Shown here: in pieces, positions 11,646 through 22,260 of the stretch
How the letters are laid out: every line of letters starts with the position of its first letter
Numbering within the stretch: position 1 is the first letter of the stretch
Origin: Pyropia yezoensis
Lineage: Eukaryota > Rhodophyta > Bangiophyceae > Bangiales > Bangiaceae
Direction of reading: 5' to 3'
DNA: 64,000 nt
Assembly (NCBI GenBank): GCA_009829735.1
Contig: CM020618.1
Span: 23,235,346-23,299,345, forward strand
Program-made: the position numbers and the translations under genes
The notes under the pieces: model-generated
Database searches by the model: none
The model's input: only the letters and a program-made list of their open reading frames with translations
What the model was told of the DNA's origin: nothing

Positions 11646-12392
11646 TCACTCACGCGTCAACCCGCACACCTCGTCGGACAGCCACGCCCGATCAAGAAGC
11701 ACCTGAAGGGTGCGCGCGCGACGAGGCGCACTCCCCCAGTTGAACGTGTGGACATGCTGCCGAGGGCATGTGAGACCCCCGTGCGGACCGATACGCTGCC
11801 GGTACCGGATGACGCCATCGTCATCCATCTTGAAATATGTGCGGTTGTCGTCACGTGCCCACGTGCACATCAGGCACTCGTCGACAAGCAAGTCCGCCAC
11901 AGGTTCCCCCCAGGCAAAGCCCCCAAAGACGCCGTCATCGGGCACCCACTCATCCACGGCGCGGACCCCTTCCATGGTCGGCGCTTGCTGCACGCCCGCC
12001 ACAAAGCAAGCAACCACCCCCGCGGCGCCAAAGCGGACCGCCAGTGGCAGCGTCGTGGTCAGGTCCGCAGAAGTCGTTACCGTCAGCAGTCGCATGGAGG
12101 ATCCGTTCTGACGCACGTGGCCGCCAGCGCTCACGGCAACGGCCTGCATCATCGTGTAGAGGCGCCCAAAGGCGTCAGGCGCCGCGGTCACAGCCAGGCG
12201 TTCTTCATCCGGGGCGATCTCTGCTAGGCGGGTGCCCAGAAAGGAAGACTGGGCCATGAGGGTGGCACGGCTTGCTAGCAGCACGCGTGGCTCGGCGCGC
12301 TCCCCATCTTGGATATGCAGGATCACCTGGTCTTTTTTGGCCGCCGCCTCGAGGTCGCTCAGGGCGGAAGACGCGACGTTGGGCTTCTCCAT
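11646..12392 (-). CDS. small protein with possible BTB/POZ-like amino-terminal half
   Basis: An intact 248-residue frame. Residues about 20-120 resemble a BTB/POZ layout: a beta strand with a following Asp/Gly turn (VILHIQDGE), a helix with LLASRATLMAQSSFLGTRL, then a segment of helices ending LPLAVRFGAAGVVACFVAGV. The carboxy half is rich in Trp, Asp and Cys (FAWGEPVADLLVDECLMCTW, ARDDNRTYFKMDDDG) and matches no family I know. BTB domains mediate dimerisation or recruitment to Cullin-3 ligases; assigning that here is inference from a weak pattern. A partial broken duplicate lies at 19231-19510, showing the carboxy part belongs to a real, formerly coding sequence. ATG at 12392 is the first in-frame start. 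Confidence 0.55.
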   Translation of the reverse strand: MEKPNVASSALSDLEAAAKKDQVILHIQDGERAEPRVLLASRATLMAQSSFLGTRLAEIAPDEERLAVTAAPDAFGRLYTMMQAVAVSAGGHVRQNGSSMRLLTVTTSADLTTTLPLAVRFGAAGVVACFVAGVQQAPTMEGVRAVDEWVPDDGVFGGFAWGEPVADLLVDECLMCTWARDDNRTYFKMDDDGVIRYRQRIGPHGGLTCPRQHVHTFNWGSAPRRARTLQVLLDRAWLSDEVCGLTRE

Positions 12393-12640
12393 TGCGACTA
12401 AAGTTCAGCCGCTCGTCGTGGGTGCCTATCAAAGTGACAGAGTGGACGTAGTTGGACCCGTCGATGCGGACTGCCAACAGCCACGACGGATAGGGGGGAG
12501 GGAACGAGGTTGGGCTGTGGCAAGGTGGGTCGCATGCGTGGGCGGGATGCAGCTGGGAGGGGGGGGGAGGGGGGTGGAACAGTGTACATTGTCCGCTGTG
12601 CACCATGACATGTATGTACATTGTTATGTAGTCCAGCAGA

Positions 12641-12707
12641 ACGTGTACGATTGACATTGCTCTGGAAGCAAGAGCTTTGCTTCCAGAGCAATGCCAATCG
12701 TGCACAA
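12641..12707. repeat. long near-perfect hairpin upstream of the BTB-like gene
   Basis: Core arms 12649-12671 and 12677-12699 match at 22 of 23 positions around a 5-nt loop (GAGCT). Weaker pairing continues outward. A second imperfect inverted repeat of 18 bp follows directly (about 12704-12754). Probably a foldback element or MITE relic rather than a regulator. Confidence 0.6.
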
Positions 12708-13212
12708 GACCCACGAACCACTTGGATAGTGGTCCATGGGTCTTGACCACTTTTCTCACGAGGTCCTGCTCAGGTCCCATCAGCCAGTGTTTGCTTCCCT
12801 GAGAGGCCTCGCACTCTGGATGGAATGTATGTGTGTACATACGTGAGCCGCTAGTTGAGGCTCCTTCACCAGCAGATACCATCAAGCGAGCGCTGGTTGA
12901 CCACCTTCGGGCGTCAGCTCTCCGCCGCTATGAAGAAGACAATGAATGTCGTGAGTCCCAGATAAGGATTATTTTGTACTACAATAAGTACAATATGTAC
13001 GCAGAGGACTTTGAGTAGAAGCTGTGACAACTCTTGTGAATCGTCCCTCGGACACCGTTCGACGCGCAGGATCTCAGCTCGGACCCTCGGACCTCCCGCA
13101 CGCGCTGCGTCGGCGCGTCTGATGACCCCTGGCAGCATCGAACCTCCTCCACTGTTGCGAGTACCTTTCTTCTGAGGTATTGCTGCTGTGGTGACCTTCA
13201 AGCTAAAGCTGC

Positions 13213-14833
13213 ATGGCGTTTTGCGGAGCCCCTGCCGCCTGGGGCAATGCTGCCCCTGCGCGAGCATGGACCTCCGGGGCTCGTCCGGGGGCCCCCCTGC
13301 TGACGACCCCTTCGACACGCCCAACAGGACGGGCAGCGCTGTCCATGGTAGCCACGTCAAAGAATGAGCCCAATGCCGTTGTATCCTCCAAGGTGGAGGC
13401 TCTGTATGACAGCTACCCATTCCCTCCCGGTATGTGTTTATCCTTGTCCACTTTCTCGCGATGTGTGGCCTCGGTCTTTTCTGGTCGTATTCCTTGCTGT
13501 CCTTCGCAGAATTTTTATCTTTCTCATTCTCGCACGCCTTTTGCTCCGGCTCTGTTCTTCTCTCTGTTGTGCCCTGTTGGCGTATCGTGTCTGACGTGTG
13601 TCAGCTCTGTTGCTATCCCTTCTGGGACTACATGACTGCCTTCCTCGCGCATTTTTCTTGGTCTTTCTCTCACCCACAGACCCCCTCATTGATGGCGACC
13701 CCGTTGGCTATAACTGGAGGTGGCATTACCCGTCGGCGTATGCATTCTGCACCGGCCGTGCGCCTTCTCCTTTTCCGTCCCCGTTGCGCATCCTCGACGC
13801 TGGTTGTGGAACTGGCTGCGGTACCGAGTACCTGGTTCATCTTAACCCCACTGCGTCAGTGACGGGCATTGACCTGTCTGCGGGTGCCCTGGCGGTTGCC
13901 ACCGACAGGCTGACCCGGTCGGTGGGGGAGGATGGCCTAGCGCGTACCACCTTTGAGCACCGCTCTATCTTTGACGTGGCGGACCTTCCCGGCGCTGGCT
14001 TTGACCACATCAACTGCGTAGGGGTCGTGCACCACACCCCCGACCCGCTGCGGGCGGTGCGGGCGCTGGCGGCCAAACTGAACGACGGCGGCATTCTCCA
14101 TCTGTTTGTGTACGCTAGCCACGGGCGGTGGGAGATTTCCCTGATGCAGCAGGCCATCTCTCTGCTGCAGCCCGAACGGGGCGGGGATACGGTAGACTAC
14201 AACGAGGGCGTCCGCATTGGCCGCGAGCTGTTTGCGAAGCTACCGGAGGACAATCGGCTGGTGAAGCGGGAGGCCAGCCGCTGGTCACAAGAGAACAAGC
14301 GGGACGCCACGTTTGCGGACATGTACGTGCATCCGCAAGAGGTGGACTATGACATCCCCTCGCTATTTGAGCTCATTGACCAGTCGGGGCTGGATTTTTT
14401 GGGCTTCTCCAACCCAGGGAACTTTGACCTTGCCCGCATTCTCGGTAACACCCCCGAGCTCCTGGAGCGGGCTCAGGCTCTGCCAGAGCGGGAGCAGTAC
14501 CGCTTGGTGGAGTTGCTTGACCCCGATTCGGTGACGCACTTTGAGTTCTTCCTCGGCAAGGGTGTGTCTGTCACCTCCTGGGACGATGATCAGGCGCTGC
14601 TGGCCGCCAAGGTGTCTCTTTCAGAGTGCACGCACGGGTGGCCGGCCATGTTTTTGTTTGACAGGGACTACATGCCTGTGGAGCTGGGGAAGGCCGAGCA
14701 CGCGTTCTTGACCGTTGCGGTCGACGGCAAGGGCGCGTCTACTGTTAGGGACGCGGTAGAAGCCAGTGGCTTGAGTCTGGACGTGGTGCGGGAGCTGCGT
14801 CGCAAGGCGGTGATCGTGTTGGCCGAGGCTTGA
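13213..14833 (+). CDS. class I SAM-dependent methyltransferase, probably organelle-targeted
   Basis: Two exons, 13213-13429 and 13680-14833, give 456 residues. The 250-bp intron runs GTATGT to CCCACAG and joins in phase (CCC G / AC CCC). The first ~50 residues are rich in Ala, Ser, Arg and Pro with almost no acidic residues (MAFCGAPAAWGNAAPARAW), as expected of a plastid or mitochondrial transit peptide. The mature part starts with a YDSYPFPPDPLIDGD segment, seen ahead of the methyltransferase fold in cyanobacterial-type enzymes. Motif I ILDAGCGTG lies near residues 110-118, with an acidic motif II (VTGIDLS) and the motif GVVHHTPDPLRAVRALA after it. The ~200-residue carboxy region is conserved-looking but unassigned. 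The substrate cannot be told from sequence. The gene is convergent with RAD23. Confidence 0.85.
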
Positions 14834-15414
14834 GCGCGGGATCGTGTGTGATTGGTCGTGTTGTTGCTGCAATGGGGACTGCCGTTTTGATTTGTCTTTT
14901 GCCTCCTGTGCGAGGACCTGTGCTCATGTAGTCCCTATGCCGGGCCATCGATCGCCGGACGTCTGAGGACGCAAGGCCCACCTCCAATTGTGGCTCATTT
15001 CAGGTACTCTCTGCCACGTTCGGACGCTACCCAGACTGGCACGTGGAAGACTCTTCATGTTCGCGCCCGCGGTGCACCCGTCACTGCCGCAGCAACTGCC
15101 CCTCCCACCGTCTCGCAGGTGCTCTGCGCCCACAGAAGCGCGTCGAGGGCTGCCCAGCGGGACGCTCCCCGCAAACGCTAATCTGAATAAAAACGTGTAC
15201 TCAATGACGCATGCGATAGGAAGGTGAAAACGGACCGAAGGAAACATGACTCAATGGATGTATGGATCCACGGAAGCGCACTCACATAAGGGCATAAACG
15301 CCCATGCAGAAGAAACAAATGAAAGACAAGACAAAAAACATTGGAGCCCAGCATTGAACACGCCAAAACAAAGACAGCGGAGCGGGAACGACGCCGTCGA
15401 CCAACCCCACCGCT
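14834..15414. other. intergenic stretch between convergent methyltransferase and RAD23 genes
   Basis: No coding frame is supported. An AATAAA at 15184-15189 on the plus strand, about 350 bp past the methyltransferase stop, is a candidate polyadenylation signal. Confidence 0.5.
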
Positions 15415-17140
15415 TCAGGGGGCCCCTCCTGTTGGAGCAGGCGGCAGTGGAGGCGAACCGTCCCCACCATCACCACCATCCTCTGCCGCCGCCAGTTCCC
15501 CGGCGTTGTCCAATAAATAGTTGGCCGCCAGCGCCTCGTCCTTCTCACAGGCCAGCCACGCTTGGACAACGGCGTTACGGCTGACGCCCATCGGTCCCAC
15601 CAGCGTCATCAGCCGCTCGATTTGATCCGCTTCTCCCTGCGTTACGGTGATATAGCCAGGGGGTGGGGGACCGCCGGCGCCCCCTGCCGGGCCACCGCCG
15701 TCCATGGATGCCGCCTCTTCAGGCGCCAGGTGGCGCATCAGCTCGCTCATGTTGTCGTTCTCTGAGACGGGCTCATTCAGGAGCCGCAAAAATTCCTCCT
15801 GGTTGGCGTTAATGACCTGGAAAAGTGACGGGTTGGTTTGCCGCAGCTGCTGCAGCAGCGGCTGAAGCAGCGTCTGGTTGGTGTGGATCATCCGGCGCAT
15901 CAGGTTGAACTGCGGGAGGCGGCGGAGAAAGTCCAGCTGGCCCGTCCCCCCACCGGCTGGCCCACCGCCGCCGCCACCCCCAAACATCTCAAAGGGCGTG
16001 TCTGCCGCAGCCGCCACAGGGGCCGCCGCCGCCCCAGCAGCCGCTTCCGGGGCAGGCGTGGCAGTCGTCGCCGTCGTTGCCGCAGCAGCCTCACCGGCGG
16101 GCGCCTCCCGCGTGGCCGCGGCGGGCGCGTCCGTGTCCATCTCCGCCGTGGCCTCACCAGTGCCCGCCGGAGCTGCGCCCACCGCGGCTGGCACCGCCGC
16201 CGCCGCAGCCTCCTCCACCGCAGACGCCGGGATGCCTTTGAACAGGTATTCCACCGCGCGCTCTGGGTTGTTAAACGCAGCCCGCAGGGCCAACTTCACC
16301 TGGCCCTCTCCAAACCCCATCTCACACAGCTGCCGCACGCTGGCTTCATACTGGGAGCCCACCACCAGGTCATTGCCAGGGCCAGCCGTAGCCGCCGCGG
16401 CCGGAGCGGCGGCAGTGGCGGGCGTGTCCGAGGCCGAGGCGGGCACAGGCGCCGAGGCAGCGGGAATGGCGGGCGTCGCAGAGGCAGCAGCAGCCGAAGC
16501 AGGTGCCTTGGCGGGGGCTGGCGCCTTCTTGACTGCCACCTTTTTGGGTGGCATCACGACGATAAAGCCCGAGTCGTTGACCCCGACGGCAGACAGAGCA
16601 GCATCGTTGGCAGACAGCACCTTGCCCGAGTGGACCAGGCGATACCCCAAGGGGTCCGCATCGCTGTTACCGAGTGCCTCCGCCACCTTGGTCTTCAAGG
16701 CTTGCACCTACACGACAAAGAGGGAGTGCCATACGTTCCAGTCATACGGTACCAAGACAACAAAGTTCATGAGTACCCCGACGTAACAAAAAAGGGAGAC
16801 AAAACACCGATAGAGATTAGGAGCCGACAAAAAGGTGACCCTCGGTCAGCTCCCAACACGACTGACGGACCACTCAGCCAGCAGCCCGCAGGTCACGCAG
16901 CTCGACGGCCGCCAGGCCACCCACACACATCAACGCTCCCCTACGAACAGAGCTCAAACTGCTTCGCCCAGACCGGCGGCCGCCCGTCCCAAACCGCGAC
17001 GCTCTTCCACCCACCGGGGCGTCCGCCCCAGCCCACGGGTCGCGGGTCGCGCGCGCTCTGCGCAAAGGCCGTACCGTCTCAGATTCCTCGGCTTCGACCG
17101 TGAAGGTCTTGCCTGCAAGCGTCTTCATCGTCAACTTCAT
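15415..17140 (-). CDS. RAD23: RAD23 ubiquitin receptor / nucleotide excision repair factor
   Basis: Two exons, 17140-17075 and 16707-15415, give about 452 residues. The 367-bp intron has donor GTACGG and acceptor TGTAG, in phase 0 (ACG / GTG). Exon 1 supplies the first strands of the ubiquitin-like domain (MKLTMKTLAGKTFTVEAEES). Exon 2 completes it (VQALKTKVAEALG ... FIVVMPPKK, residues 1-75). UBA1 lies about 138-182 (EASVRQLCEMGFGEGQVKLA), the XPC-binding STI1-like domain about 280-335 (LDFLRRLPQFNLMRRMIHTN), and UBA2 about 375-425 (MTLVGPMGVSRNAVVQAWLA). Ala/Pro-rich linkers separate them. The full canonical order is present. The family shuttles polyubiquitinated proteins to the proteasome and stabilises XPC/Rad4 in repair. 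Slightly longer than most homologues because of Ala-rich linkers. Confidence 0.97.
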
Positions 17141-17702
17141 GGTGGTCGCCGCGGGACCCCGGGACACGCGTCGCCAGCGAGAGCGCCGTTCGCGGGGGGG
17201 GGGGCGAGCGCGTTGGCGCAGCAGCGACACGCCAGACAGCACGCCCCAGGCGCGCCAGCGGCCAACAGCGACCGACACCCGCGATGCGCAGTGCACACCA
17301 CGCAACACGCACACCAGCGCGCCCAGCGTGCAGATCCTTGGAGTGACGATGAGGGACGGGGGCGGAGTGGTGTGCGCTGGCCGATGGGTGTGTGTCCCAA
17401 GAGCAACCCCCCCTCTGCCGGGTGGGATAGGAAAACCGAGCGGACATCCCCACCGCCAACCCCCCCTTGTGGACGACAGCACGACGCCCGATTCGGTTGT
17501 GAGTGAGGTAAACAAAACAGGGGACCCGCACAAGAATAGGATATGTACCTACTGAATGTTGGTGGCGAATGTGGTTTGATTGGACAACAACGTGGCAGAC
17601 TGACACAACGGGGAAGCTGACAGTGCGTGCGACCAGGCAGTGCCAGTCAGCCAGTGCCATTTAGATTGTGCCATTCAGATTGTGCCAGGCAGACAGATTC
17701 AC
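17141..17702. other. RAD23 upstream region
   Basis: No gene is supported. A G homopolymer near 17198 is close to the start codon. Around 17640-17695 short imperfect direct repeats of GTGCCATTCAGATT occur in tandem. Confidence 0.45.
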
Positions 17703-18304
17703 GAGTAATATCGAGATTTCATCAAGCTGCTGCTGTGTCCACCAGAACGTGCAGTTTGTACATATTGCAGTTTTCCGAAATTTGTCCCATGTGGACAAGA
17801 GCAAGAGAGTGTACAAGAGCAAGGGCCGATCGCATGCTGGCAGCAGAGGGCTGACCAATGGCGTACTGCAACACGTCTGTCGGAAGAACCTGATGATTGG
17901 CTATGGCCACAACTGCTCTCGCAACGAACGCTGGTTGGTCGAAACACTCTTGTTTTTTCATCGGATCTCGCCGGTTGGCCCTTTATCTCAGGTCATCTCT
18001 GTCAAGAACAGTGCGAAGCGCTCAGCCGGTGCAGTGCGTACGGGGTTATATGTGGGGGTCATCTGGGAAAGTAGCCCACTTTTATTTTAGACTATATGCC
18101 AAGATTGAAGGACTGTTGCTGGTGTCGGACCAGTCCTTCTAATAAATGTGTATACAATTTGGTCACTGGTGCAGAGATGGAGTTGCCGCTGAGCGGTCGC
18201 CCTGCGGACAAGTCACAAGCCGGGGGTCAACCACGCTCCACGGGGGGACCGTGTCCAGCGCAAAGTTAAACGACAGGTTCATAGCACACTCTCACGCACA
18301 GGGC

Positions 18305-18540
18305 TCACTCGTCCTCGGCCTCCTCGCTCAGTACCACCATGTCCACTGTGGCGCCAATAGCCACTATGTCCTCCTCAGCTGTCAACCACTGTCTCGCCGC
18401 CACCTCCCGCTCCGAGTCACCCACACCCTCGAACTCCTCTGAGATGGTCGCGTTAGCCATAAAGGCGACAACGTCTGAGACGGTGGTGGTGACGGCGGTG
18501 GGGTGTCGCGTCCGTGCGCGCCGTGTTTGACCAGAACAGC
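18305..18540 (-). pseudogene. transposase carboxy-terminal relic in M2 copy A
   Basis: The minus-strand frame ends at a TGA at 18305-18307. It reads TVSDIVAFMANATISEEFEG, then further on REWRRDSG-equivalent or, in the better frame, an acidic tail ending VVLSEEAEDE. The same frame is kept in copy B (54600-54835). An acidic tail after the catalytic domain is usual in pogo/Tigger-type transposases, which fits the CAGT termini and TA-type target. No catalytic DDE segment remains, so this is an internally deleted derivative. Assignment to pogo is inference. Confidence 0.4.
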
Positions 18541-18652
18541 AATTGTGTTTCAGGCCAGTCCTAATTTGTGGGTGTCGGCATTCGAATTCCGGTGGGATAG
18601 AGACTTCTCTTCATAAATGGAGAGTTTCCCTCGTGCGAGTGCGGCTGGGTTA

Positions 18653-18852
18653 CAGTCTGTATTGGGTATTGTCTGACTGGATATTGTCACGTCCGTGACA
18701 ATACTCAGTCACGATCGATCAGCGATCATGGCCTTACAAAGGCCTCCACACTGCGATAAACGTCGATCGTTGCCAGAAATAGCAATGGGGTGGGCAAGGT
18801 ATACAGTTGCGTCAGCCATGCCATGGGCCGTGACATTGCCCAATACTGACTG
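18653..18852. mobile_element. 200-bp MITE M4 nested in M2
   Basis: Termini CAGTCTGTATTGGGTATTG and CATTGCCCAATACTGACTG form 19-bp inverted repeats with three mismatches. TA flanks both sides (18651-18652 and 18853-18854). The empty site is present in M2 copy B (GGGTTATATGTGG), proving insertion. It is non-coding and Tc1/mariner-like. Confidence 0.92.
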
Positions 18853-19230
18853 TATATGTGGACCACATACAACCCAGCCGGACATAGTCCAATAACTACT
18901 GTGCTTGTTCTGCCCTCGAAGTGGTCAGAAATCCAGAGAAAACCCCCGATCACACTGTTCGTACAACAATGGACCCTCATGCAGAGCAGTCATTGGCCAG
19001 AGAGGCAGCATCTGAGTCATATCATTGGTCGAACACAGTTTGCTCTTGCTCTTGTCCACATGGGACAAAATTGGGAGAACTGCAATAATATGTACAAACT
19101 GCACGTACATAATATGTACTGTCGGGGGCCACGGTAATAAGGACAGGTCTGGCCCAACACACACAACTCTGCTTGTGGACGCTACAAGAAGACCACAGGC
19201 GCTTCTCTTCCTAAAAAAGTCACTCACGCG

Positions 19231-19510
19231 TCAACCCGCACACCTCGTCGGACAGCCACGCCCGATCAAGAAGCACCGGAAGGGTGCGCGCGCGACGAGG
19301 CGCACTCCACCAGTTGAACGTGTGGGCCGAGGGCATATGATACCCCCGTGCGTACTGCTACGCTGCCGGTACAGGCTGACGCCATCGTCATCCATCTTGA
19401 TATAGGTGCGGTTGTCGTCACGTGCCCACGGGCACGACAGGCACTCGTTGACAAGCAAGTCCGCCACAGGTTGCCCCCAGGCAAAGCCCTGCTCGACATC
19501 CTTACCAGTC
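19231..19510 (-). pseudogene. partial broken duplicate of the BTB-like gene's carboxy half
   Basis: Homologous to the 3' half of the gene at 11646-12392 (shared FAWG-PVADLLV-ECL, WARDDNRTY, KMDDDGV). A 7-bp deletion near 19326-19334 shifts the frame, so the last ~40 codons read differently. Upstream of about 19510 similarity stops. The 3' flank (19112-19230) is also shared with the intact gene, so the duplication extends past the coding region to the edge of repeat R2. Confidence 0.75.
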
Positions 19511-19699
19511 GGCGATATGTCATCCACTCCTCGCTCCCCACAGGGAGAAGAGTGGAGGGAGTAGGGGGTGCCGTCTCGGCAAACGCAAACCAGGGCAGAG
19601 AAAGTCCAACCCAACCGGCGTGAACCGTTGCCAGTCACCCGTGCAAAAGCAGCGCCCACGTCCGTGGCGTCCACGTCCCTGGCCGCCACGAACGTTGGA

Positions 19700-21389
19700 C
19701 GCTGGGCCAGCGCCGCACGAGCGGGGGGGAGGGCGACGTCCGCAGGTCATGAGCGGGCGGCTGCTGCCACGCGGCCTGCCCTCCCTCAAGATGGGGAGAC
19801 GCCGCTACCGACCCTGCAGCCGCTGCTGGTCCCACTGGCCGCAATCCCCACACAACCCCGGTGGGGGGGCCACGTGGAAGCCACGACTGGGGGACCTCGA
19901 CCGGGGCCCGCCTGTGGCTCTTGCGCTTGCGTCTGGGGACAAAGGAAGGCGCGGCGGGCGTGTCTCGTACAAGAGGTCGCGGGGGAAGGGGTGGGGGAGC
20001 AGAAGAGGAGAAGGGCGTGGCGGGCCGACCCGCAGCACCCACACGGCGCGTCGGGGGGCGGTCCACGCACGGGCGGCGCCACCACCGGCAGCAGCGTGCC
20101 ATCCCCACGCACCCTCCACCAGCCGCCGGGGGCGCCGGGCCGCATCCCTCCAAAGGGGCTGCGGGCCACACAAGAGGCCAACCACCCGTAGACGTGGGGG
20201 GGCGTGGCGTACCCACCACCACCCCCCCACCCCCACCCCCCCCCCTCCCCCCCCCCCGCCGAGCTCGGGAGCCGTGGTGCCCGGCGGTGCGCCCACGCGG
20301 CGCCGCCGTTCACGTGCCGGGACCACGCGGCTGCGCTGGCGCCGAGCGCGTGGCTGCACCACGACCCCCCCGTGGGGGCTGGGCGGCGGGCCGGCAGCAG
20401 CCGCGGCGGCGGCCCGCGGCGACAGCAGCAGCAAGCAGCGGCGACGGCGGCCACAGCGGCGGCCAACGCTGACACAGCCAAACGGCTCTCGCGGGGGGGG
20501 GACGGGACCCCCCCCCCCCCCCCCCCCCACAGCGTCTCTCCCCCCATCCACCTACCCCCCCCCCCCCCCCCCCCTCCCTCCACCACCCATCCCGCTCAAG
20601 AGGGTAACACGCCCGACCTACCCACCCACACGCCCTTATCCCCTGCCCCTGCCCCTGCCCCTCCCCTCCCCCCACGACCACCCCCACCTGCCGACGGCAG
20701 CGTCCGTGGCGGGTGAGCGTGCCCCCGCCTCACAGCAGCCGCCGCTCGTCGTGCGGCGGCGGCTGGTACATCCAGTCCTCCGCGTCGAGGCCGGCGGCCA
20801 CCTCCCGCAGCCGCGCCATCGCGTCGGCCATCGCTTCTGTGCGTCGCGTGGCAGAGTCGCCGGGGCATCCATCCATACCAAGAGCACCACACACGGGGCC
20901 ACAAAAAAAAAGGAAAAAAAAAAAAAAGACGTGTCAGGCCGGTGCGCTCGGGCGGCGGCGGCGGCGGCGGCGTCGGCGGCACGGCCAGCGACGGCGGCAG
21001 TGCCCTAGCCTCCCCCCCCCCTCCCCCCACCACCCCCCCCCCTGCCTCCCTCCCCACCCACCCCCAACCAACGACCACGGCGCCCGCCGACGCGCGCCAG
21101 GCGCCCCCCCCCCCCCCCCGGGCAGCGGCGGCACACCAGCCGGCCGCGGCCGCCCACGGCGGGGGCCCCAACCGCCGCCGCCGCCGCCGCTGCGGCACCA
21201 CCCCCCCCCCGCGAGCCCGACGGCGCCCAGCCGGGAGGGGGTGCGTCCCCGCTGCCGCCGGCGCGCACCCCCACCCTCGCCCCCCACCCACCCCCCCCCC
21301 CCCCCCCATCTGCCCCCCCCCCCCCCCGCGCCTGCGAGCCACCCCGCAGCGCGTGAGCAACGGTTGCGCACGCAGACCGTACCTGTCTC

Positions 21390-21432
<43 letters not shown>

Positions 21433-21955
21433 CCGTCCCCCGCACTGCGGCGGGACGACGACGACGCCCGGCGGGCGGCAGCTCCCCCCGCCGACGACCG
21501 CGGCGGCAGGGGCGGCGGCGGCGGCGGCGGCGGCGTTGCCGCCCGTCTCGGTAGCGGCAGCGGCAGCGGCGGCGGCGGCGGCGGCCACGGCGGTGGGGCC
21601 CCCACCCCCACCGCCAGACCACCCCCCGTCGTGGCAGACGCAGACGCAGACGCAGACGCGGCAGCCGCAGCAGCAGCGGGTGCGGGAGCGGGGGTGGCGG
21701 GCGAGGCACCGCCGCCGCCGCCGCCGCCGCCGACGCCGCCGCCGCCGCCGTCGACGCCGCGACCGCCGCCGCGGCCGCCGCGGCCGCCGCCGCCGCGGCC
21801 GCCGTCGCCGCCGCGGGCTGCTGCCGCCCCCGGCGGGGGGGTGGCGGCGGGGGAGGGGGTGGCGAGCGGCGGCGAGGCGGGGCCCCTGTCGGCAATGGGC
21901 GTCGTTGCCAACGGCGGCGGCGTCGGCGGCGGCGGCTGCGCACCGCTGCCGCTGC

Positions 21956-22008
<53 letters not shown>

Positions 22009-22260
22009 GCCCCGGTGCGCGAGCGGCGGGCGGCGCGGAGAAGGGCGCCGGGGATCATGGTTGGCAGGGCACCGCGCCCGGCGGGAGGGGGGGGAAGGGG
22101 GAGGAGCGGGTGGGGCGACTGGGAGGACAGACACGCCGGGAGACGCACCGAGGGCGGGGGGGTGTGGGGCAGCGGCGGGCGCGGCGCGGGCGGCGGGCGT
22201 CAACGCGGCGGGTGCGGGCGAGCAGCGGGAAGAGGAGACGACCCCCGCCTGAACCGGCTC
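19700..22260. other. second extreme GC low-complexity block
   Basis: C homopolymers up to about 20 bases (20509-20528 and 20560-20580 areas) and CCG/GGC trinucleotide runs (21385-21432 and 21955-22010). Long frames on all six frames are compositional. One minus-strand gene may be hidden inside (see 20730-22058). Confidence 0.7.
20730..22058 (-). CDS. candidate gene: Gly/Ala-rich leader exon and short terminal exon, product unknown
   Basis: This is a tentative model. The terminal piece (about 20866-20730) reads on the minus strand AMADAMARLREVAAGLDAED then WMYQPPPHDERRLL and a stop, which is unlike the surrounding compositional frames. A long T-rich tract on the minus strand (20908-20935) followed by CGCACAG near 20847 could be its acceptor. 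Upstream an ATG at 22058 opens MIPGALLRAARRSRTGAA, a leader like a mitochondrial presequence, then Gly/Ala/Pro-rich sequence to a possible donor CAG/GTACGG at 21382-21381. Whether these exons belong together, and whether others lie between, cannot be settled from sequence alone. I do not recognise the product. Confidence 0.3.

Larger units (their letters stand above)
18032..18901. mobile_element. pogo/Tc1-like element M2, copy A, inside M1
   Basis: Begins CAGTGCGTACGGGG and ends AATAACTACTG. The dinucleotide TG on both sides (18030-18031 and 18902-18903) replaces the usual TA. Without its own 200-bp insertion plus 2-bp duplication it is 668 bp, exactly the length of copy B at 54327-54994. A subterminal palindrome near the right end (GGGTTATATGTGG and its complement) is split by the nested insert here but intact in copy B. 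It keeps a relic of a transposase carboxy end on the minus strand. Confidence 0.85.
17765..19085. mobile_element. MITE family M1, copy 2, interrupted
   Basis: An inverted copy of the element at 2993-3443, flanked by TA (17763-17764 and 19086-19087). Removing the internal insertion (18032-18901 plus a 2-bp duplication) leaves 449 bp, matching the 451 bp of copy 1. Terminal repeats starting TTGCAGTT are intact at both ends. Confidence 0.88.
17703..19105. repeat. repeat R2, palindromic core split by MITE M1
   Basis: The left part (17703-17764) matches 3790-3869. Its end ACGTGCAGTTTGTACAT is exactly mirrored on the other side of M1 by ATGTACAAACTGCACGT (19089-19105), so M1 landed in the centre of a palindrome. 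Confidence 0.7.
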
